A DNA stretch of 64,000 nt from Candidatus Protochlamydia sp. (GTDB taxonomy: Bacteria; Chlamydiota; Chlamydiia; Chlamydiales; Parachlamydiaceae), in NCBI GenBank assembly GCA_013695355.1, contig JACDAQ010000043.1:124001-188000 (forward strand), read 5' to 3'. A program made the position numbers and the translations under genes. The notes under the pieces were generated by a model. That model did not search any database. It had not been told where the DNA came from and saw only the letters and a program-made list of their open reading frames with translations. Positions 37,746 through 46,306 of the stretch are shown piece by piece. Position 1 is the first letter of the stretch, and each line of letters starts with the position of its first letter.

Positions 37746-38270
37746 ATGAAATTTTTGCGATTCGTCTATCAAGTGCTGGACCGTTTTTTTGTGGTATTTG
37801 GAGCTTTTCTTGGTAGCCAGATTCCTCAATACCTACAGCAATATACACAGCGATTGGCAGGGCACGTCGCGGAGCTTGATTTTCAGATAGCAAAATTAAA
37901 AAAAATCGCAGCCATGTCTGGAAAAACTCTGGATCAATATATTCACAAATTTGAACAGAATACAGACCCGGATTTTGTGAGGCAGGGGGAGTTTATGGAT
38001 GGGATTGTTATTCGCTGGCAAGAGTTAAATCAGGCTTTGTCGAATTTGACCGAGGCTTCCGTTTGGAAGCATCCTTTTGTTTTTTTAAAAGAGATGGATT
38101 ACTCCATTGCCCGAAACACCTATGAAAGCTTTCAGCCTGGATTGAATTTAACAACTGAAGGATTTCTTTATGCCTGCCTGGGAATTTTAATGGGTTATTC
38201 ATTCTACCATCTATTAATAAAAGGCACTGTAGCTATTTGGAGCTGGATTCGGCTTAGAACAGGTTCTTAG
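37746..38270 (+). CDS. DUF2937-family membrane protein
   Basis: A 174-residue protein of the DUF2937 family. An N-terminal hydrophobic segment (residues 8-24) precedes a charged region with QRLAGHVAELDFQIAKLKKI (about 35-54), an anchor typical of this group, and a C-terminal transmembrane stretch (about 138-160, GFLYACLGILMGYSFYHLL). Function is unknown. AAGGTAAAGTA precedes the ATG. The stop codon lies within the repeated palindrome at 38253-38270, and a converging gene begins about 10 bases later. Confidence 0.8.
   Translation: MKFLRFVYQVLDRFFVVFGAFLGSQIPQYLQQYTQRLAGHVAELDFQIAKLKKIAAMSGKTLDQYIHKFEQNTDPDFVRQGEFMDGIVIRWQELNQALSNLTEASVWKHPFVFLKEMDYSIARNTYESFQPGLNLTTEGFLYACLGILMGYSFYHLLIKGTVAIWSWIRLRTGS
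38253..38270. repeat. Copy 3 of the repeated near-palindrome
   Basis: CTTAGAACAGGTTCTTAG. Its last three bases are the stop codon of the DUF2937 gene. It may help end transcription. Confidence 0.5.
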
Positions 38271-38280
38271 ACAGTAATAA

Positions 38281-39075
38281 TTAATATTTCTCAATAAGAA
38301 CTTGCCAATATTCCTGCATGGCTGGAGATAAAAAATGCTTGAACTTTTCAAGCTTTACTGGCCATTGATGATGATGTTCGGTATCGATAAAGGCAATTTT
38401 TCCATTTTTTGTAACTGGAATATTGTCGGGATAGATGGAATCAATCAGCCCAAGTTCCGTAAAAAGAATAAACAGCTCGTCCAGCTGCGCAGGACAAATT
38501 TTGTTTCGGTAAAACTTCAACGTTTTTTCATTCGAAAGAATCGGCATTTCTTTTACGATCAATATGAAGTTCTTGCGATTGCATAAATTTTCAGGCGAAG
38601 GATTTTCCGGCAAAGGATAAATCCATTTACGTGGTACTTCAAAATGATGAAAATCATGCCTTTTAATACATTCTTGAATGGATTGTGCACCTGCGATCCG
38701 GTTCATCCAATTCACCCAATCGATAAGATAAGGCTGCGTGTCCAAATAGGCTTTGATCAAATATCCTTTTAAGGCGGGATGCCTCCCAACGACGATATTC
38801 GTAGGGGCTCTTAATTTAATTTTTTCAAAACCTGCTTCTTCAAATGATTCTTTTGAGAAAGTAACGCGCTTTTTAGTAAAAATAGCGTCCAGTTTCCCCT
38901 TTATCGGATGGTCCAAAGGCAAGAAGTAAGGCTCTAAACAAACCCAGTCGCATGACGGAACATAACGATTGTAAGGGTAACTTTTTGAATCTTGCCTTTC
39001 AGCTTGAATTTCATGGCAGCATGAAAAGATGAAAAAGGCAAAAAAAAGAATTTTTGAAATAGTGTTCAATTTCAT
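38281..39075 (-). CDS. Secreted kinase-like protein (short paralog)
   Basis: A 264-residue protein with a signal peptide (about residues 1-25, with CC at 19-20). The remaining part is homologous to the last 230 residues of the next gene upstream: PYFLPLDHPIKGKLDAIF, WIYPLPENPSPENL, FILIVKEMPIL and NGKIAFIDTEHH. The layout suggests a protein-kinase-like fold: Lys108 in GYLIKAY as the beta-3 lysine, a hinge-like FILIVKEMPIL, a loop ending PDN (217-218) and Asp231 in FIDTE as the metal-binding Asp. The canonical HRD is absent, so activity is uncertain. It lies 49 bases downstream of its larger paralog. Confidence 0.62.
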   Translation of the reverse strand: MKLNTISKILFFAFFIFSCCHEIQAERQDSKSYPYNRYVPSCDWVCLEPYFLPLDHPIKGKLDAIFTKKRVTFSKESFEEAGFEKIKLRAPTNIVVGRHPALKGYLIKAYLDTQPYLIDWVNWMNRIAGAQSIQECIKRHDFHHFEVPRKWIYPLPENPSPENLCNRKNFILIVKEMPILSNEKTLKFYRNKICPAQLDELFILFTELGLIDSIYPDNIPVTKNGKIAFIDTEHHHQWPVKLEKFKHFLSPAMQEYWQVLIEKY

Positions 39076-39124
39076 ATAACAAAACTTTTCTATTCGTGCC
39101 CATCAATGATGGGCACGAAATGGT

Positions 39125-41365
39125 TTATTTAGGATGATGTTTTTCAACATGCCCTTTAGGCCCCTTATGATCGATCAAATATTCCCAATACTGTCTCATT
39201 TCTTTTGAAAAATACTTAGTAAACTTTTGAAAAGGAACCGGCCACCGATAAAAATATTCTGTATCAATAACAGCGATTTTTCCATTTTTGCAAAAGGGGA
39301 CGTTGAAAGCATAAACTGAATCATATAAACCAACATCATCCAGCATACGGTATAGTCGATCTAAAAACTTTTTGGTTACTTTATTTTTGTAGGCCTTTTC
39401 ATTTTTATCATGTTCAAGAATACGCATATTCTCTGCCACCAGAATAAAGTTCTTTCTTAGATAACGGGATGATTTAGGGGGAGAAGGATGCTCTGGTAAA
39501 GGATAAAGCCATTTATTAGGTACGGTAAAAATAGATTGCATTTTATTTTCTACGATCCATTTTTTTACAGCCTTTGCACCTTCAATGCGGGTAGCCAATT
39601 TATACCAATCGGCCTTAATGTTAAGTTCGCTATCAGGAAAACCTTTGAAAAAATATTCAGGCATATCAGGATGGGGAGAGGCCATAATGCGGCTGAAGCG
39701 TCCCTGACGGTGTCTCTTAAATCCTGCCTCTCTGAAAGTTTCGGGCGTAAGGATGACTCTTTTAGCTGAAAACATTCGGTCCAATTTAGGCTTGGCCGGA
39801 TGATTTTCAGGAAGAAAATAAGGGCGTACTTTTTCCCAAATTTCAGGAGTGACATAGGGCGATTGCTGATAGGCCCTTGCTTCAACCAAGGGTAATACTG
39901 CATTTCGCGTATAATGAGCATGCAGTTTGAGTAAGCTGTTTTCAAAAAAATTAACCGGCTGGTTGATCTCAGGCAGGGAAAGTTGGGTCCATGGGTAAGT
40001 AGCAGGGAAAAGAACTCTTTTAGCAACATGACGGCCCTCTTCTTCAACCAGCTGCAAAACATTGCGGGGCTGGACAAGATCTTCATCATAAACGCGGATT
40101 ATAGGCGAGGGTACCGAAAACTGGCCGTTTTGTCTGGTAATAATTCGATAGTAAGCCAAAGATCCATCCACAATAAGTTTAGCATCTTTAGTCACTGCAA
40201 CTAAATTATCATTTTCTTCGCTTTCAATTACTTCTCCATCGATCCCATTGATCTGTGTAGTGCAATAGATGCAAGGAATAAAATCTAGGGAATTTGAAGC
40301 AAAGACCAAATAGTCAATAGAAGCATCCTCTTCTGTTTCCCTTTCCCAATTAAGCTCATAATGGCTTTCAATGATCTTGTTGAATTCAATTAATGCAACT
40401 TTTTCTGGTTTTTGAATAACAAACTGAAAATTTTCGGACCAGGCGCCCCATTTCCCCTCATTGCATCCTTTCACACGCAGGTAATAAATTGTGGCTGGAT
40501 TAAAAAATGTTTCTGTAATAGGTTGAAAGCTAAGTTGTGATGTGAAAGGTGCGACTTGGTCTAAATCAGAATGAACTAAGGCGAAGGCTGGATCAAAAGA
40601 AATCTGCCAGTGAATTAGATCAATATTTTGGTTGTCTACGGACTGTAGTTTGAAAGAAGGAGAACAAAAATCAAATAGATTTTTTTCATTTATTATTTTT
40701 AACCGGACAGGCCCTTTAACTTCCTCACGTAAATCATTGAAATTTAATGCATTTTCTTTTTCTTTGGAACTTTCTATTTCAATATTAACCTTACCTAAAA
40801 AAGGGGAAGCAACCTTAAAACGGGCAAATTTTTCCCATGCTTTATCAAATTTTACTTCTGCAGTAGCACGATCATGCTTTGAGCGGAGAATCAAAAGGGG
40901 ATCGTCCTTAATGTCCTCAGATGAAATGATTGTTTCGTTATCCCATCCCAAATAATATTGGTTTGTTTCCAAGTCTAAATAAGTCCATTCTTCGTCATGT
41001 CCAAAATCATACATGCCTTCGTCTTGGGGAGTGACACAGCGAGTTTGAATGCCTAACTGGCGGCAAAGCTGAAGAAATTTACTATTAAATTCTTTTTTTG
41101 AGCAACTGCCTTTAGAATTCAGTAGTTCCAGCGGTGTACAAACGCTCATTTGATCCGTGTTCGAAACAGCTATTGCATTTTTCCATAGATGGAACAAAGC
41201 AATTGCAGGATAGGGTTCAAGGGCTATTTTTTGCGCAAGTCTATCAAGCGTGAATGGAAGCGAATAAGTTTCATTGACGCTGCGATCTGAGGGCTTATCC
41301 TCAATTGCGGCGAAGCTATAGCTTCCTAAAGTGAGAAGCAGCAAAGTATGACGAATTAATTTCAC
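39125..41365 (-). CDS. Secreted transglutaminase-like / Fn3-like / kinase-like protein
   Basis: A 746-residue multidomain protein with a signal peptide (residues 1-20). Residues 70-145 resemble a transglutaminase-like (papain-fold) domain: NSKGSCSKKEF with Cys88, LCRQLGIQTRCV, GHDEEWTYLDLETNQYYLGW with His123 and Asp131 (or 142). A Fn3-like beta domain follows at about 245-325 (IYYLRVKGCNEGKWGAWSEN). The last 230 residues (from about 515) are the kinase-like domain shared with the 264-residue neighbour, including EYFFKGFPD and NGKIAVIDTEYF. GTG start, with AGGG 8 bases upstream. The domain identities are by-eye inferences. Confidence 0.62.
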   Translation of the reverse strand: MKLIRHTLLLLTLGSYSFAAIEDKPSDRSVNETYSLPFTLDRLAQKIALEPYPAIALFHLWKNAIAVSNTDQMSVCTPLELLNSKGSCSKKEFNSKFLQLCRQLGIQTRCVTPQDEGMYDFGHDEEWTYLDLETNQYYLGWDNETIISSEDIKDDPLLILRSKHDRATAEVKFDKAWEKFARFKVASPFLGKVNIEIESSKEKENALNFNDLREEVKGPVRLKIINEKNLFDFCSPSFKLQSVDNQNIDLIHWQISFDPAFALVHSDLDQVAPFTSQLSFQPITETFFNPATIYYLRVKGCNEGKWGAWSENFQFVIQKPEKVALIEFNKIIESHYELNWERETEEDASIDYLVFASNSLDFIPCIYCTTQINGIDGEVIESEENDNLVAVTKDAKLIVDGSLAYYRIITRQNGQFSVPSPIIRVYDEDLVQPRNVLQLVEEEGRHVAKRVLFPATYPWTQLSLPEINQPVNFFENSLLKLHAHYTRNAVLPLVEARAYQQSPYVTPEIWEKVRPYFLPENHPAKPKLDRMFSAKRVILTPETFREAGFKRHRQGRFSRIMASPHPDMPEYFFKGFPDSELNIKADWYKLATRIEGAKAVKKWIVENKMQSIFTVPNKWLYPLPEHPSPPKSSRYLRKNFILVAENMRILEHDKNEKAYKNKVTKKFLDRLYRMLDDVGLYDSVYAFNVPFCKNGKIAVIDTEYFYRWPVPFQKFTKYFSKEMRQYWEYLIDHKGPKGHVEKHHPK

Positions 41366-41400
41366 GATTCGAACCCTACATTAAAATTTAAGTGTTGTTG

Positions 41401-41598
41401 TTATTTTGTAAATACGCGAGCAATCCAGCTCAGCATGATAAATGAAATCCAAAATAAAAGCGCACATAAAAGAGCAGCCGAAAGACTTCCCGCTATTTTC
41501 TGATTGTCGTCATAAAACAAAAGGAATGACAGGATAAATACCAGCAGAGAAGAGAAAAGGCTAGCCCATTTGATTTTTGAATTGATTGTCAGGTTCAT
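41401..41598 (-). CDS. Small two-helix membrane protein (65 aa)
   Basis: Two hydrophobic segments, residues 11-29 (WASLFSSLLVFILSFLLFY) and 37-60 (GSLSAALLCALLFWISFIML), separated by a short DDNQK turn. No motif or family recognised. AAAGGAG stands 5 bases before the ATG, which supports a real gene. It precedes the transglutaminase-like gene by 35 bases on the same strand and diverges from the cytochrome gene. Confidence 0.65.
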   Translation of the reverse strand: MNLTINSKIKWASLFSSLLVFILSFLLFYDDNQKIAGSLSAALLCALLFWISFIMLSWIARVFTK

Positions 41599-41659
41599 CG
41601 GTCTCCTTTAATAATATTAGTGCTTGCCATTTCTTCAAAAAAGTTTTAAGAATACAATA

Positions 41660-41680
41660 GGTACCTAAGAGGTACCTAAG
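41660..41680. repeat. Tandem GGTACCTAAG repeat upstream of the cytochrome gene
   Basis: Two adjoining copies of GGTACCTAAG(A), each containing the palindrome GGTACC, in the divergent region between 41598 and 41738. A possible operator. Confidence 0.45.
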
Positions 41681-41737
41681 TGAACTTAAAAAGAACTTTG
41701 CAACTTCCTCCACAATATAGACTAAAATGTGAGGATT

Positions 41738-42601
41738 ATGAACAATTTTGTGACAATATTTTTAACTTCCCTGCTTGGCATTGGACTTTTTTATGGGATT
41801 AAACACAAAGCCCGTGAAATAGAATGTTACGACAGGTGTTCATTTAAACACGAAATTGTTCTGGCTAAAGCACATACATTATATAATGTGGAGCTGAACG
41901 ATCCCGAGCAAGCCCCGCCTAACATTCGAGATAGTGTAATGCGAGGCTACCGCCTGATCCTCAATACGCCTCATTATGCTCCGGAAAATGTTAAAAATCA
42001 GCTTTCCTGTACAAACTGCCATTTCCTGGCGGGCGATACTTTGGGGGGGAGAAATGGGGGTATCGCATTGGTCGGCGTATCTGGCGTCTACCCTCGTTTT
42101 TCAAAAAGGGATAATAAGCACATTTCTCTTGAAGACCGCATAGACAATTGTTTTCAGAGAAGCATGAATGGAATTTCTTTGCCGCATGATTCCCAGAAAA
42201 TGAAAGATATAGTGGCGTATTTACATTGGATTTCTAAAGAAGTTGAGCATATTGAGGACATTCCATGGCTTGGATTAAAACCTTTGAAAAGCCAGCATAA
42301 GCCCAATCCTGAAGCAGGTGAAAAAATTTACATGGCATACTGCGCTCCTTGCCATAAAGAGCATGGAGAAGGAGGTGGGGTGCTCACAAAATTGGAAGGA
42401 AAAAGCATTCCTCCCTTATGGGGCCCAGATTCATTTAATGATGGAGCTGGAATGAGTCGCTTGGAAATTTTTTCCTCCTTTGTTTACTGGAACATGCCCT
42501 TTCAAGATGCCACCTTATCAGAAGACCAGGCCCTTGACGTCAGTGCCTTTGTTCTGAAACAGCCTCGCCCCCATTTTCAAAAAAAGGAAAAAAAGGACTA
42601 A
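41738..42601 (+). CDS. Dihaem cytochrome c, TsdA-like
   Basis: A 287-residue exported or membrane-anchored (residues 5-22) dihaem c-type cytochrome. Haem sites are SCTNCH (Cys91, Cys94, His95) and YCAPCH (Cys202, Cys205, His206). The spacer carries the TsdA-type pattern: YPRFSKRDN, SLEDRIDNCFQRSMNG and MKDIVAYLHWIS, all known from thiosulfate dehydrogenases (tetrathionate formers). An additional Cys pair (ECYDRC) lies near the N-terminus. A GTG at 41729 is an alternative start. DoxX follows one base later, so they form an operon. Electron transfer from a sulfur compound is likely but not proved. Confidence 0.78.
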   Translation: MNNFVTIFLTSLLGIGLFYGIKHKAREIECYDRCSFKHEIVLAKAHTLYNVELNDPEQAPPNIRDSVMRGYRLILNTPHYAPENVKNQLSCTNCHFLAGDTLGGRNGGIALVGVSGVYPRFSKRDNKHISLEDRIDNCFQRSMNGISLPHDSQKMKDIVAYLHWISKEVEHIEDIPWLGLKPLKSQHKPNPEAGEKIYMAYCAPCHKEHGEGGGVLTKLEGKSIPPLWGPDSFNDGAGMSRLEIFSSFVYWNMPFQDATLSEDQALDVSAFVLKQPRPHFQKKEKKD

Positions 42602-42602
42602 T

Positions 42603-43100
42603 ATGATCTTTCTTACAAAAGCCTATCAGGCGCTTATTTATTATGGGGGCTTCCTTAAATCGCCGCTTCTCCTAATCATCCGACTTTACTGGGGAACGCT
42701 TTTTCTGCTTGCGGGATGGGGAAAATTGCTGGACATTGATAAATTTACAGAAGGATTAACGCAGCTAGGTTTTCCTGCAGCCCATTTTTTTGCTTACTTA
42801 GCAGCTTACACAGAATTTTTGGGAGGAATTTGCCTGCTCCTAGGACTGGCCTCCAGACTCGTTGCCATCCCCTTGATTATCACAATGATAGCTGCCTACG
42901 CCACAGCCCACGTTGAAGCAGTGAAATCTTTTTTTCAGGATCCTACTTTACTTGCATCGGAAGCCCCTTTCAATTTCCTTTTAGCCTCTCTATTAGTTTT
43001 AGCTTTTGGACCGGGACGTTTTTCATTGGATTACATGCTAGAAAAATATCTTTTTAACCGGGCTGATAGCTTTCCTAAACACCAGCATAAACCAAAATAA
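42603..43100 (+). CDS. DoxX-family membrane protein
   Basis: A 165-residue protein with four hydrophobic segments, matching DoxX: LYWGTLFLLAGWGKLLDIDK, TQLGFPAAHFFAYLAAYTEF, FLGGICLLLGLASRLVAIPL and LLASLLVLAFGPGRFSLD. In Acidianus a DoxD/DoxA complex is a thiosulfate:quinone oxidoreductase, so pairing with a TsdA-like cytochrome is functionally coherent. AAGGA ahead of the ATG lies within the end of the cytochrome gene. Confidence 0.87.
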   Translation: MIFLTKAYQALIYYGGFLKSPLLLIIRLYWGTLFLLAGWGKLLDIDKFTEGLTQLGFPAAHFFAYLAAYTEFLGGICLLLGLASRLVAIPLIITMIAAYATAHVEAVKSFFQDPTLLASEAPFNFLLASLLVLAFGPGRFSLDYMLEKYLFNRADSFPKHQHKPK

Positions 43101-43258
43101 CAAACAAATCCTACAGTCTTTTAATTATATAACAGCAGCAGGATAAAAGTATTCTTTGTTCCTATCCTGTCTATCTTGCTTATTTGTAATAAAAGTTTTA
43201 ATAGCTGAAATTATTTTATGATTAAAAAATTAAAAACAGCTTATTAGGTTATTGTATT

Positions 43259-44395
43259 TCAGTTTATAGCTGAAAGTTCGTGGATTACTGGGGGCTTTGT
43301 CTCAAGCCAATTTAATCTGTCCTGTTTAATTTGCTCGAGCGCACCTTCCACCGTGGCGGCAGTGAGCAAATAACCAAAGTCCAAAGGCTCTTCGGTTGTA
43401 CCGAATAGTTTCCCTAAAATTAAACGCCCCGTAGTAGGTCTAAAATGACTGCATTCATAATAGAGAGATGGACCATTTTTCTCCAAGGCTTGTGTGGTCA
43501 CGCAATTGAATCCTGAAAAATCCCAAACAGGGTGGATGGCGCTAATTTGCCGTTTCAACTGTTCCAAATCAGGCCAAAGCCCTTTATGATGGAGGCTTTC
43601 CCAATAAATGGCTTTTGATGGGCAAAAAAATACGTTTAAAGCAATACCTTTTTCCTGACACCGTTCGACCAGCCGTTTGAACCAATTAATTTTATCCTGG
43701 CCTAGCTGAAACCCATAATAAAAATCCATATTTTTATAGATAATTTTGATGAACTCAAGATCCCCTTTAGCCAGAAACTCATTTTGTGGACTTTCGACCA
43801 GTAGTGGATTCGACATTCCAGTAGAAAGAAAAAAAGGTTTCGGCTGTCCAAAATAATTACCCTTCAAAGTCTCGTAACTGCTTTTTAAGGTTGTTTTACT
43901 CCATAAAATTGACAAAAAATTCTTAGCATCGAATGTGCCGCCGCATAACTTGGCAACTGAAAAATCTTTTTGAGGACGTTTATTTTTTCCAAAAGCAAAT
44001 AGATCGATTCCGAGGATCACTCTCTTGAGTTGAGGTTGGTGATGCAAAGCATGCTCAAAATAATGGTAGGCCTCTTCAATGCTCGCTCCGGCAAATCCGG
44101 CATTGTAGACACTCCTACCGGCCAATGCATAGACATCTTCGGGGTTCAATCCTGCCATCACCCGGGATGAACCCAGCAGGACCACTTCAGGTTTTTGCCT
44201 GGTAATTTCAAGTGATTTATGAAGACGCTGCTGTTTTTCAAGTCCGATTTTTACATCATTAACATAATGAAGGGGGGGTGAGAGGAAATAACCGAATGGG
44301 TCAATCAACCAATTGAAGCAGGCAATTGCGAGGGCCGGGATTGAGAAAGTAAGAAAAAATAAATAAACAAATTTTTTAAAGGGATTTTTTTTCAT
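43259..44395 (-). CDS. SGNH-like protein paired with MBOAT (copy 1)
   Basis: A 378-residue protein with one N-terminal membrane anchor (about residues 10-28) and a large extracytoplasmic part. VVLLGSSRVMAGLNPEDV (about 71-88) holds the Ser of a SGNH/GDSL-type site, and CSH in the YYECSHFRP block near residue 322 supplies the final His (usual Asp is Glu here). It resembles AlgJ/AlgX-like and DltD-like partners of MBOAT acyltransferases. It follows its MBOAT partner by four bases. The paralog at 58707-59819 keeps Asp in this motif (TDCSHY). Confidence 0.72.
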   Translation of the reverse strand: MKKNPFKKFVYLFFLTFSIPALAIACFNWLIDPFGYFLSPPLHYVNDVKIGLEKQQRLHKSLEITRQKPEVVLLGSSRVMAGLNPEDVYALAGRSVYNAGFAGASIEEAYHYFEHALHHQPQLKRVILGIDLFAFGKNKRPQKDFSVAKLCGGTFDAKNFLSILWSKTTLKSSYETLKGNYFGQPKPFFLSTGMSNPLLVESPQNEFLAKGDLEFIKIIYKNMDFYYGFQLGQDKINWFKRLVERCQEKGIALNVFFCPSKAIYWESLHHKGLWPDLEQLKRQISAIHPVWDFSGFNCVTTQALEKNGPSLYYECSHFRPTTGRLILGKLFGTTEEPLDFGYLLTAATVEGALEQIKQDRLNWLETKPPVIHELSAIN

Positions 44396-44399
44396 AAAA

Positions 44400-45845
44400 C
44401 TAAAATTGATAGTATAAAAATTCAGCTAGGTCATCAAGTTGTAAAAAAATGGCTAAAAATAATATTCCGCAGGGGATGGCCCACTTGACCGGCCTTTTTT
44501 TGAACCGTTCGGCCCACTCATTCGAATTGGGAAGCCATAACACGCCGGCAAAAAGCAGCCCCAAAAGAGCCAGGTCATGTAACCTGAAATTGGATTCACT
44601 TAAATGAGCGAACAAAATTCCATAAGGTCTTAAAAAAGCTAGAGCCGTTTCATAACCTGCGGGAAGGACTAAACCATTTAAGCCTGCCATTCCAGAAACA
44701 ATATTAGTAGCAGTCGCAACGTCAGGAGACCTAAAGATTACCCAGCTGAAGATAATGGCTAAAAGAGTGATGAACTTGGAAGAAAATCTTGAAATTTTCA
44801 TATTAAAATGGCGCCAGACATGGTTGATTACCAAAAAAATCCCATGGCAAGCACCCCACAATACAAATGTCCAACCTGCGCCGTGCCACAAGCCGCCAAG
44901 CAGCATGGTAATTAACAGATTGCACCATTTTGATATCTGTCCCCTTCTGTTCCCTCCTAAGGAAATGTAAAGATAGTCCCGAAGAAATAAGGAGAGGGTA
45001 ATGTGCCAGCGGCGCCAAAAATCAATGATAGAATCAGCTTTATAGGGGGAATTAAAGTTGACTGGCAGTTGGAGGTTGAACAAAAGGCCAAGCCCTACTG
45101 CCATATCAGAATATCCTGAAAAATCAAAATAAAGCTGTAAAGTATAGGAAAGGGCCCCCACCCAGGCTTGCAGAAAAGGAATGTCTCCCATAGGGTAATC
45201 AAAAACCGGCTTAACAAAAGAAGCTAAATGGTCTGCGATCAAAACTTTTTTAGAAATTCCAATTACAAATAAAAAAATTCCCTGAGCAATATGAGGCCAT
45301 GAAACAACATACATTCTTAGCTGGTTGAATTGGTTTAACATGGCTTTGTGATGCAAAATAGGCCCGGCAATCAAATGAGGGAAAATCGTGACAAATAATC
45401 CATATGAAATGATGCCGCATGGCTCGGCTTTGCCCTGATAGGAATCCACCAGATAAGCAATTTGGGTGAAAGTAAAAAAAGAAATTCCCAAGGGCAGGAT
45501 GACTTCGACAAACGGAGAGCTTTCTATGGCGAGGGATAAGAAAAAATTATAATATTTAAAATAGAACAACAGGGATAAGTCGCCCCCAATTCCAAGCCAT
45601 AAAAGGGTCTTTTTTAGGAAGAGAGAACGGGTCTTAAGCATTCCTGTCCCGCACGCATAATTAAAAAGCATGGAGGCCAGCAAAAGAGGCAGGAACCGGA
45701 CATCCCAGTAGGCATAAAACCAAAGTGAAGACAAAAAAAGCCAGCCTTGAGCTGCCTTTGTTAGGCGTAATTTTGCCAGACTGAAGAAACCAGCCGCAAC
45801 AATAGGTAGATAGATGACTAGAAAAGTGTAGGAATTAAATAACAT
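44400..45845 (-). CDS. MBOAT O-acyltransferase (AlgI-like, copy 1)
   Basis: A 481-residue polytopic enzyme of the AlgI/DltB group of MBOAT proteins, which move acyl groups across the membrane onto a surface glycan or teichoic-type polymer. Typical marks are the start MLFNSYTFLVIYLPIV, FFTFTQIAYLVDSYQGKAEP, QLYFDFSGYSDMAVGLGLLF, IDFWRRWHITLS and the catalytic-His block LGGLWHGAGWTFVLWG. About 11 helices. The downstream gene encodes its SGNH-like partner. Flanking glycosyltransferases suggest a surface polysaccharide substrate. Confidence 0.93.
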   Translation of the reverse strand: MLFNSYTFLVIYLPIVAAGFFSLAKLRLTKAAQGWLFLSSLWFYAYWDVRFLPLLLASMLFNYACGTGMLKTRSLFLKKTLLWLGIGGDLSLLFYFKYYNFFLSLAIESSPFVEVILPLGISFFTFTQIAYLVDSYQGKAEPCGIISYGLFVTIFPHLIAGPILHHKAMLNQFNQLRMYVVSWPHIAQGIFLFVIGISKKVLIADHLASFVKPVFDYPMGDIPFLQAWVGALSYTLQLYFDFSGYSDMAVGLGLLFNLQLPVNFNSPYKADSIIDFWRRWHITLSLFLRDYLYISLGGNRRGQISKWCNLLITMLLGGLWHGAGWTFVLWGACHGIFLVINHVWRHFNMKISRFSSKFITLLAIIFSWVIFRSPDVATATNIVSGMAGLNGLVLPAGYETALAFLRPYGILFAHLSESNFRLHDLALLGLLFAGVLWLPNSNEWAERFKKRPVKWAIPCGILFLAIFLQLDDLAEFLYYQF

Positions 45846-45872
45846 AGCTCTATGTTTAAAAAGATTTAAATG

Positions 45873-45903
45873 CTAGTGCTATTTCCTTTAAATATAGCAC
45901 TAG
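45873..45903. other. Small hairpin in the divergent region
   Basis: CTAGTGCTAT and its inverse flank an 11-base loop just upstream of the MBOAT start; similar to the hairpin at 15567-15605. Together with the element at 46142-46200 it is the only structure seen in the 45846-46306 gap. Confidence 0.4.
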
Positions 45904-46141
45904 AATAGAATCCTATTTTGGGTTATCTTGCAAGCACAAAATGAAAAGCGAAATATTACAAATTTAAAAACATAGATATGAATAAAAGGTGAATAGGCAG
46001 GATTCGAAAAAGCAAAGGGAAAAATTGCGAATTGTTTGTCTGCAATCCGGCTTAACCTGATCCTTATTTTAATAGTCATTTTTTTGCTAATGTCTAATTG
46101 CATAAATCACTCATGCAGTTTGTGCTAGATTTTATTGCAGG

Positions 46142-46200
46142 TTGCGAAGATTGAAAACATGACATACATTAATATGTAGGCTTGTTTTCAATCTTCGCAA
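46142..46200. other. Perfect 18-bp hairpin in the divergent region
   Basis: TTGCGAAGATTGAAAACA at 46142-46159 is repeated as an exact inverse at 46183-46200, with a 23-base loop that itself holds an ACATA/TATGT mini-hairpin. It lies between two divergent genes, so it is not an obvious terminator. Confidence 0.6.
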
Positions 46201-46306
46201 GATGCGATAGAAGATAGTGCAAAATACATCGAGGGATTTATGAAATTAGACACTGGTTACCACAGTTATAATTTCTCTATGCATTGATAACCTTATAGGT
46301 TTTGTT

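Noticed and set aside
15567-45903. The two CTAGTGCT...AGCACTAG hairpins (15567-15605 and 45873-45903) as one mobile repeat family
   Set aside because: Only the 8-base core is shared and the loops differ; coincidence is likely with just two copies.
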